From Scopulibacillus daqui (GTDB taxonomy: Bacteria; Bacillota; Bacilli; Bacillales; Sporolactobacillaceae): 64,000 bases of DNA. The stretch lies in contig NZ_JAFBER010000002.1 of assembly GCF_016908855.1 (NCBI RefSeq), positions 124,001-188,000 of the forward strand, written 5' to 3'. The notes under the pieces are model-generated. The model saw nothing but the letters and a program-made list of their open reading frames with translations, was not told where the DNA came from and made no database searches. Both the position numbers and the translations under genes were made by a program. The stretch's first letter is position 1. Every line of letters starts with the position of its first letter. This document shows positions 58,482 through 64,000 of this stretch, one piece after another.

Positions 58482-58504
58482 ATGTTCAAAAACCTTATGA
58501 ACAC
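58482..58504. repeat. TGTTCA/TGAACA inverted repeat, copy 3 (before dapA)
   Basis: TGTTCA at 58483-58488 and TGAACA at 58498-58503 with a 9-nt loop, 22 bp upstream of the dapA start. Confidence 0.55.
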
Positions 58505-58525
58505 ATATTTAAAGGAGAGGTAGAC

Positions 58526-59398
58526 ATGGCCGATTTCGGCAGATTATTAACAGCGATGGTAACACCTTTTGATGATAAAGGTGAACTCAGCTTAGAAAGA
58601 ACAACAGCACTCGTTGAACATTTAATTGAACATCAAACAGAAGGACTGGTTGTCGCAGGGACAACAGGAGAATCGCCGACACTGTCAAAAGATGAAAAGC
58701 TTAAGCTATTTGAGCATGTTGTTAAAATCGTTGATGGCCGTATTCCTGTTATTGCTGGAACAGGAAGTTATAACACGGCCGAATCCGTTGAGTTTTCCCG
58801 TCAAGCGGAAGCCTTGGGTGTCGACGGAATCATGGTTGTTTCCCCATATTACAGCAAACCTAATCAGGAAGGCTTATATCAACACTTCAAGACGATTGCC
58901 GAGAATGTGCATGTTCCAGTCATGATCTATAATATTCCCGGCCGGGCGTCAGTGAATATAAGCGCTGAAACAATCATTCGTCTTTCTGAAATTGATAATA
59001 TTACTTCTGTCAAAGAAGCAAGCGGCAATCTCGATCAAATGGCATCCATTATAGCAGGGACAAGTGATGACTTTATTTTATACAGCGGTGACGACGGTCT
59101 GACCTTGCCGGTTCTTTCTATCGGCGGCCACGGTGTCGTTTCCGTCGCTTCGCATGTTATCGGCAAAGAGATGTCACATATGATTCAGTCCTTTACTTCA
59201 GGTCATCACACCGAATCTGCAAAGCTTCATCTGAAATACCTTCCTATCATGAGGGAATTGTTCCGAGCGCCAAGTCCGGTTCCCGTTAAAACTTTGTTAA
59301 CTGAAATAGGGGTTAATGCAGGTCCCGTCAGACTGCCAATGGTCGAATTAACGGAAGAAGAGAAAGCATCGTTAACAAAAATATTTAACGAACTTTAA
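58526..59398 (+). CDS. dapA: 4-hydroxy-tetrahydrodipicolinate synthase
   Basis: Condenses pyruvate with aspartate semialdehyde. TIM-barrel family with GTTGESPTLSKDEKLKL, catalytic Tyr in MIYNIPGRASVN and the Schiff-base Lys in ITSVKEASGNL near 163. 290 residues. AAAGGAGAGG precedes the ATG. Followed by a strong terminator. Confidence 0.98.
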   Translation: MADFGRLLTAMVTPFDDKGELSLERTTALVEHLIEHQTEGLVVAGTTGESPTLSKDEKLKLFEHVVKIVDGRIPVIAGTGSYNTAESVEFSRQAEALGVDGIMVVSPYYSKPNQEGLYQHFKTIAENVHVPVMIYNIPGRASVNISAETIIRLSEIDNITSVKEASGNLDQMASIIAGTSDDFILYSGDDGLTLPVLSIGGHGVVSVASHVIGKEMSHMIQSFTSGHHTESAKLHLKYLPIMRELFRAPSPVPVKTLLTEIGVNAGPVRLPMVELTEEEKASLTKIFNEL

Positions 59399-59405
59399 GG
59401 AGAAG

Positions 59406-59432
59406 AACTCGCCAAAATTGGCGAGTTTTTCT
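59406..59432 (+). terminator. Rho-independent terminator after dapA
   Basis: AACTCGCCA at 59406-59414 pairs perfectly with TGGCGAGTT at 59419-59427, followed by TTTCTTT. Confidence 0.93.
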
Positions 59433-59496
59433 TTAATAAAATAACAGATAATAAGTCATTATAAAATCTCGATAAAGTTTCTTTGGAAAAATCAAC

Positions 59497-59526
59497 TTGT
59501 AAATTTTTAATTAGATCGGTTATAAT
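59497..59526 (+). promoter_or_regulatory. Sigma-A promoter for the RNase J gene
   Basis: TTGTAA at 59497-59502, an 18-bp spacer and a perfect TATAAT at 59521-59526, about 60 bp before the start codon. Confidence 0.8.
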
Positions 59527-59586
59527 AAAAGAAATGATTAGTTCGGGTGAATTGATGGCTGTTTAATTAAATAGGAGGAATGCTCA

Positions 59587-61251
59587 TTGCAACAACGTAA
59601 AGAAGATGAGGTTAAGGTTTATGCAATGGGCGGCGTTGGCGAAATTGGAAATAATATGACAGTCATTGAGGTTAATAATGAAATATTTATTATCGATGCT
59701 GGGGTAATGCATCCAAAAGATGATATGCTTGGCGTTGATACTGTTATTCCAGATACATCTTATTTGGTTGAAAATCAGGATCGTATCAAGGCTATTTTCC
59801 TCACACACGGTCATTTCGCTCATATTGGGGGACTACCTTATTTAATCAAGGAGCTGCGTGCACCAATCTATGGTACAAAGTTCACGCTTGCTCTCCTTGA
59901 AGAGATGATCAGAGATAAGAGTGTATTAAAGAAAGCTAAGCTTAATGTTATTGAGCCGGGAAAAGATTTAAAGATCGGTTACAGAACGATTACATTTTTC
60001 AGAACAAATCATAGCGTTCCCGACTCTATTGGTTTGGCTATTTATACCTCTCAAGGTGCAATTGTCCATACCGGGGATTTTAAATTTGACTATACACCTG
60101 TTGACAATAAGAAAGCGGATATCAGCAAGCTGTCTCGCATTGGCGACAGGGGTGTTCTCTGTTTGCTGTCAGACAGCAAAAATGCTGAATTCCCAGGTAA
60201 AGCACGCTCAGAAAAGGAAGTTGGCGAACACTTAGACGATATCTTTTACTTTGCCAGAGGAAGAGTCATTACGGCTGTATACGCAACCAATATTCACAGG
60301 ATTCAACAAGTGATCAACGCAGCCATTCAAAATAAACGCAAAGTTGCGATTGACGGCCGCTTTCTTGAACGTGTGATCGGTATGGCAACAAAATTAGGTT
60401 ATCTCCAAGTACCAAAAGGCACTTTTACAAGTTTAGAAAAAATCAACAAAAGAAATGAAAATGAAATAGCCATCTTGACATCAGGGCCCGAAGGCGACCC
60501 AATGACACCCCTTACTAAAATTGCTAATCATTCACATAAGCGTCTTTCACTTAAAGAAAATGATCTCTTTATTTTTGCGGCTTCATCTACACCTGTTAAT
60601 GAGAAAAGCGTTACAAAAGCGATTGATTCCCTCATGAGAATCGGAGTTAAAGTGATATATGGCGACAGTGTTCATGTATCCGGCCATGCGAAGCAAGAAG
60701 AAATTAAGCTCATGCTTCAATTAACCAGGCCGAAATATCTCATTCCGATTCATGGTGAATTTAAAATGCTCAAAGCCCATCAAGATCTTGCGGTCGCCAC
60801 TGGCATGGAACCTCATCATGTGTTCCTGTTAGATAAGGGTGACGTGGTATCCTTTACAAAAGGCGAAGCAAGGCAAACCGAAAAAGTGCCTGCCGGGCAA
60901 GTGCTTGTGGATGGGCTGGGTGTTGGTGATGTCGGAAATATTGTATTGCGTGACCGCCGCTTGCTTGCCCAAGACGGAACACTTGTTGTTGTTGTCACCC
61001 TTGGCAAACAATCAAAGAAAATTTTATCAGGGCCTGAAATTATTACGCGCGGATTCGTTTATGTTAGGGAATCTGAAGAACTCATCGAAGATGCTAATCA
61101 TATTGTTTCAGAAGTGTTATCACAATCGTTAACGCAAAATATTTCAGAATGGTCTTCCCTGAAAAATAATATAAGAGATTCTTTAAGCCGATATTTATAT
61201 GATAAAACAAAACGCCGTCCAATGATATTACCAATTATTATGGAAATATAA
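59587..61251 (+). CDS. rnjB: Ribonuclease J (RnjB position) with altered metal motif
   Basis: Metallo-beta-lactamase/beta-CASP ribonuclease of mRNA turnover. Gene order (before tepA and spoIIIE) corresponds to rnjB, RNase J2. The core motif, HGHEDHIGG in active RNase J1, reads HGHFAHIGG: the metal-ligand Asp is Ala. Other ligands are kept (FFRTNHSVPDS, HTGDFKFD, HVSGHAKQEE, LIPIHGEFKM). Reduced catalytic activity is likely, as suggested for RNase J2. The C-terminal domain (RRPMILPIIMEI) is intact. 554 residues. TTG start after AGGAGG. Confidence 0.93.
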   Translation: MQQRKEDEVKVYAMGGVGEIGNNMTVIEVNNEIFIIDAGVMHPKDDMLGVDTVIPDTSYLVENQDRIKAIFLTHGHFAHIGGLPYLIKELRAPIYGTKFTLALLEEMIRDKSVLKKAKLNVIEPGKDLKIGYRTITFFRTNHSVPDSIGLAIYTSQGAIVHTGDFKFDYTPVDNKKADISKLSRIGDRGVLCLLSDSKNAEFPGKARSEKEVGEHLDDIFYFARGRVITAVYATNIHRIQQVINAAIQNKRKVAIDGRFLERVIGMATKLGYLQVPKGTFTSLEKINKRNENEIAILTSGPEGDPMTPLTKIANHSHKRLSLKENDLFIFAASSTPVNEKSVTKAIDSLMRIGVKVIYGDSVHVSGHAKQEEIKLMLQLTRPKYLIPIHGEFKMLKAHQDLAVATGMEPHHVFLLDKGDVVSFTKGEARQTEKVPAGQVLVDGLGVGDVGNIVLRDRRLLAQDGTLVVVVTLGKQSKKILSGPEIITRGFVYVRESEELIEDANHIVSEVLSQSLTQNISEWSSLKNNIRDSLSRYLYDKTKRRPMILPIIMEI

Positions 61252-61294
61252 AAAAGCTGGCATCACCTTTGGGTGATGATAGCTTTTTTCTTTT
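61251..61294 (+). terminator. Rho-independent terminator after rnjB
   Basis: AAAAAGCT at 61251-61258 pairs with AGCTTTTT at 61281-61288, enclosing CATCACC/GGTGATG with a short loop, followed by more T. It begins at the stop codon itself. Confidence 0.92.
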
Positions 61295-61338
61295 GCATCA
61301 AATGACTCTCTCCTTCAAATACTAATGAGCAATAATGC

Positions 61339-61390
61339 GTGTTCAAAAAGAAGGACAACAGGCCGACTGTTTCCCAGACTTTTTGAACAT
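61339..61390. repeat. TGTTCA/TGAACA inverted repeat, copy 4, longest (before tepA)
   Basis: TGTTCAAAAAG at 61340-61350 pairs perfectly with CTTTTTGAACA at 61379-61389. A second inner stem AACAG/CTGTT (61357-61371) makes a two-tier structure of about 50 nt. It is the most complete copy of the element and ends 28 bp before the tepA start. Confidence 0.65.
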
Positions 61391-61417
61391 CCTTTATAAA
61401 TGAAAGGAGAGAAAGTG

Positions 61418-62155
61418 ATGACTGACGAACAAACTGATTTTGAACAAGAACAACAAGAAACCGAACAGCAAAAGACAATGATGAATGATATTCAAAACCT
61501 GGGTGAAACAAAAATCCCTCAAGCAGCGCCTTCAAATATCCATTGTTTAACCATTGTTGGTCAAATTGAGGGGCACATGGCGCTGCCGCCCAAAAATAAA
61601 ACAACAAAATATGAGCACTTGATTCCCCAGCTTGTTGCGGTAGAACAAAATGATCAAATAGAGGGGCTGCTTATTATTTTAAATACGGTGGGGGGAGATG
61701 TCGAAGCAGGCTTGGCCATTGCTGAAATGGTTTCAACCCTTTCAAAGCCGACAGTGTCGCTTGTTTTAGGAGGCGGGCATTCCATTGGCGTACCGATTGC
61801 TGTGGCTTCTAATTATTCCTTTATCGCTGAGTCGGCAACAATGACCATACATCCTGTCCGTTTAACCGGGTTAGTCATTAGCGTACCTTCAACTTTTGAA
61901 TACTTGGATAAAATGCAGGATCGTGTAACCAAATTTGTTGTGAGAAACTCAAATATTTCCGAAGAAAAATTTAAAGAGCTGATGTTCAGCCAAGGGAATC
62001 TTGCCAGGGACATTGGTACAAATGTAGTAGGAAAAGATGCTGTCAAATACGGTCTCATTGATGAATTAGGCGGTCTGGGCCAAGCTTTGTCCAAGTTAAA
62101 TGAATTAATAGAGGAACATAAAGGCCATAACAGAGAACAGAAGGTGGTTCAATGA
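61418..62155 (+). CDS. tepA: ClpP-like translocation-enhancing serine protease TepA
   Basis: ClpP/crotonase-fold protease of the TepA (YmfB) family, linked to protein export and signal-peptide clearance. An N-terminal Glu/Gln-rich segment precedes the fold. The Ser nucleophile is in [14 protein letters not shown] and the His in [12 protein letters not shown]; a C-terminal [13 protein letters not shown] follows. 245 residues. The ATG at 61418 follows AAAGGAGAG; the ATG at 61400 overlaps that site. Overlaps ylzJ by 4 bp. Confidence 0.93.
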   Translation: MTDEQTDFEQEQQETEQQKTMMNDIQNLGETKIPQAAPSNIHCLTIVGQIEGHMALPPKNKTTKYEHLIPQLVAVEQNDQIEGLLIILNTVGGDVEAGLAIAEMVSTLSKPTVSLVLGGGHSIGVPIAVASNYSFIAESATMTIHPVRLTGLVISVPSTFEYLDKMQDRVTKFVVRNSNISEEKFKELMFSQGNLARDIGTNVVGKDAVKYGLIDELGGLGQALSKLNELIEEHKGHNREQKVVQ

Positions 62156-62385
62156 TTCTGCACACCATCTGCCCTTTAGAAGATGTCTTAGAGCAAGAAA
62201 ACAAAAAAAACGACAAAAAGTTAACAATGGAAATAAACGGTGTGAAACTGATTGTGGAAGAATCAGGGGTTAATGAATATGAAATTATCCAGTTAATCAG
62301 TTCTGACCCGCAGCATTTCTTGGACACCCGGTATCAACCCGGCGAAAAGTTAACAATGAAACCTTTACTCCCATCAGCAACTTGA
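62152..62385 (+). CDS. ylzJ: YlzJ-like small protein
   Basis: 77-residue conserved protein of unknown function, found between tepA and spoIIIE in Bacillales. [13 protein letters not shown] at the N-terminus and the Asp-Pro-Gln-x-Phe-Leu segment ([18 protein letters not shown]) match B. subtilis YlzJ. ATG overlapping the tepA stop (ATGA). Ribosome site AGAAGGTGG in the tepA end. Confidence 0.88.
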   Translation: MILHTICPLEDVLEQENKKNDKKLTMEINGVKLIVEESGVNEYEIIQLISSDPQHFLDTRYQPGEKLTMKPLLPSAT

Positions 62386-62446
62386 GTAACATTATAATTA
62401 ACTGTACCATCAAAGGATAAGAATACTGCTTTATCATTATGATTTT

Positions 62447-62472
62447 AACAAGCAGCAATATTGCTGCTTGTT
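62447..62472 (+). terminator. Strong hairpin between ylzJ and spoIIIE
   Basis: AACAAGCAGCA at 62447-62457 pairs perfectly with TGCTGCTTGTT at 62462-62472, an 11-bp stem with ATAT loop. The T-rich tail is poor (ATCTATTC), so it may be a weak terminator. A TATAAT at 62393-62398 has no matching -35. Confidence 0.65.
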
Positions 62473-62501
62473 ATCTATTCAATGGGTTTCGAGGTGACAC
62501 C

Positions 62502-64000
62502 ATGGCAAAGAAAAAAACAAGAAAAAGCCAAAAGAAGAAAGGCTGGAAAGAAACGCTTATTTATGAAATATCCGGCCTGTTGATTTTTTCACTTACATGC
62601 ATTGCTATTTCACAGCTTGGCATTGTTGGGGAAGTGTTAGTCGAAGCGGCAAGGTTTCTAACAGGAAACTGGTATATGCTTATTTTTCTTGGGACTCTTA
62701 TTCTATCAATCTATTACATATGGATGCGTCAGCAGCCCTCTTACTTTACAAGGCGTTTAGTTGGTGTTTATTTATTTGTTTTTGCCCTGCTTTTATTAAG
62801 CCACGTGAGACTTTTTGAGGATTTATCGCAGCATAATAGATGGCAAAACGCTTCGGTGATTACCAACACTCTGGCTTTGTATAACGGACAAGTTTCAGGC
62901 GCAATTTCCAGCGATCAGCTGGGCGGAGGAATGATAGGTGCTGTCGGTTTCGCGTTTTTCTATAAATTATTTTCTGCGACCGGCACGATGTTTATGGCCG
63001 TGTTTCTTATTATTGTTTCCCTTATACTGATCACCGGAAAATCATTGCGGGATTCAATGAATAAAATATTGGGCCGCTTCAAAAAGGCTGGACAAGGCAT
63101 GGCAAATATCCAGAAAGAAAAATTGCAAAAGATTAAAGAAGCTGTCAATGAAAAGAAAGAATCGCGCAAGGAACAAAATGAGGCTGAAAGAGCAAAACAT
63201 ATAGCTGAGAATGATCTTTACGATGATATGGAACCAGAACCTATTATTCATGATTTTAATGAACATCAGCCGGAGCAATTGCCTTATCCTAAAGATGGCC
63301 AGCCGGAAGAACACCGAGAAGAAGTTATCGATGATAAATCAGAAGAGAATGAGGGACAAGTACAGCCTTCATTTTCAACGCCGGAAATAGAGAATGAAGA
63401 TTATCAGCTGCCTCCGGTTGATTTGTTGGAACGGTCGAAATCTAATTCTCAGTCTAATGAACGAAAGCATATCGCTGACAATGTCCGCAAATTGGAGAAA
63501 ACCTTTGAAAGTTTCGGCGTTAAAGCCAAAGTAAAAAAAGTCCATTTAGGACCCGCTGTTACGAGATATGAAGTCTATCCTGATGTCGGCGTAAAAGTGA
63601 GCCGGATTGTTAACCTTAACGATGATCTGGCCCTTGCTTTGGCAGCAAAAGAAATCCGAATTGAAGCGCCGATTCCCGGAAAATCAGCGGTCGGCATTGA
63701 AGTTCCGAACAAAGAGGTGGCGATGGTCAGCTTAAGGGAAGTTTTAGAATCTGATTTTGCCCAAAGGCAAAAATCTAAGTTGGCCATTGGTTTAGGCCGG
63801 GATATATCCGGAGAACCAGTTCTCACCGATTTAAGCAAGATGCCTCACTTGCTCGTTGCCGGAGCAACCGGGAGCGGCAAAAGTGTGTGCATTAACGGTA
63901 TCATTACAAGCCTTTTAATGAGAACAAAGCCCCATGAAGTTAAATTGCTGATGGTAGACCCTAAAATGGTTGAATTAAACGTTTATAATGGGGTGCCCCA
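62502..64000 (+). CDS. spoIIIE: DNA translocase SpoIIIE/FtsK (5' part, runs off the window)
   Basis: Septal DNA pump that moves the chromosome into the forespore. About 499 codons are visible and remain open to the window edge. Basic N-terminus (KKKTRKSQKKKGWKE), four TM segments (about 22-45, 57-78, 88-106, 145-170), an acidic linker, then the motor alpha domain (GVKAKVKKVHLGPAVTRYEV) and Walker A GATGSGKS at 454-461, followed by LLMVDPKMVEL. The ATG at 62502 follows GAGGTGAC. Placement after tepA-ylzJ and spore genes elsewhere favour spoIIIE over a second FtsK. Confidence 0.96.
   Translation, partial: MAKKKTRKSQKKKGWKETLIYEISGLLIFSLTCIAISQLGIVGEVLVEAARFLTGNWYMLIFLGTLILSIYYIWMRQQPSYFTRRLVGVYLFVFALLLLSHVRLFEDLSQHNRWQNASVITNTLALYNGQVSGAISSDQLGGGMIGAVGFAFFYKLFSATGTMFMAVFLIIVSLILITGKSLRDSMNKILGRFKKAGQGMANIQKEKLQKIKEAVNEKKESRKEQNEAERAKHIAENDLYDDMEPEPIIHDFNEHQPEQLPYPKDGQPEEHREEVIDDKSEENEGQVQPSFSTPEIENEDYQLPPVDLLERSKSNSQSNERKHIADNVRKLEKTFESFGVKAKVKKVHLGPAVTRYEVYPDVGVKVSRIVNLNDDLALALAAKEIRIEAPIPGKSAVGIEVPNKEVAMVSLREVLESDFAQRQKSKLAIGLGRDISGEPVLTDLSKMPHLLVAGATGSGKSVCINGIITSLLMRTKPHEVKLLMVDPKMVELNVYNGVP

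Noticed and set aside
58482-58504. LexA/DinR SOS box in the TGTTCA repeat.
   Set aside because: Bacillus LexA boxes read CGAACN4GTTCG; the repeat has the opposite arm order and variable spacing.

Overview
The window is a nearly continuous, plus-strand housekeeping segment of a low-to-mid GC, endospore-forming member of the Bacillota (Bacillales). Gene content and order follow the topA to spoIIIE stretch of Bacillus subtilis almost gene for gene: topA-trmFO-xerC-hslV-hslU-codY, the fla/che operon, rpsB-tsf-pyrH-frr-uppS-cdsA-dxr-rseP-proS-polC, the nusA-infB operon, rpsO-pnp, ylxY-mlpA, dpaA-dpaB-asd-dapG-dapA, rnjB, tepA-ylzJ and spoIIIE, which runs off the right edge. Dipicolinate synthase genes, spoIIIE and a sigma-K-like promoter in front of dpaA indicate sporulation. 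The genus is not determinable from the sequence alone; a Sporolactobacillus-like relative is a guess only.

Layout: 1-7.2 kb holds DNA topology, tRNA modification, recombination, HslVU protease and CodY. 7.5-27.0 kb is the flagellar operon (flgB to flhA, then sigD). 27.6-47 kb holds translation, lipid and isoprenoid synthesis, replication and ribosome assembly genes. 47-52 kb holds truB, ribF, rpsO and pnp. 52-64 kb holds sporulation, diaminopimelate, RNA decay, membrane protease and DNA translocase genes.

The most striking biology is a selective collapse of chemotaxis inside an otherwise intact flagellar operon. cheY is a frameshifted relic whose phospho-acceptor Asp codon now reads Asn. The block that should lie between flhA and sigD (flhF, flhG, cheB, cheA, cheW, cheC, cheD) is missing, leaving about 120 bp with a probable flhF scrap. 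The swrB-like gene after sigD is a multiply frameshifted pseudogene. The surviving FliY has lost one of its two CheY-P phosphatase E..N pairs (now K..K). All basal-body, hook, export and switch genes remain open, so the cell either builds flagella without chemotaxis from this locus, or motility is in early decay.

Other unusual points are: a ProRS whose editing (INS) domain lacks its first helix region and glycine loop; an RNase J whose HxHxDH motif reads HGHFAH; intrinsic terminators inside the leaders of rimP-nusA and pyrH; a GC-rich structured spacer between tsf and pyrH; short dispersed TGTTCA/TGAACA inverted repeats just upstream of several genes; and heavy use of TTG start codons. No tRNA, rRNA, CRISPR, prophage or insertion sequence was seen.
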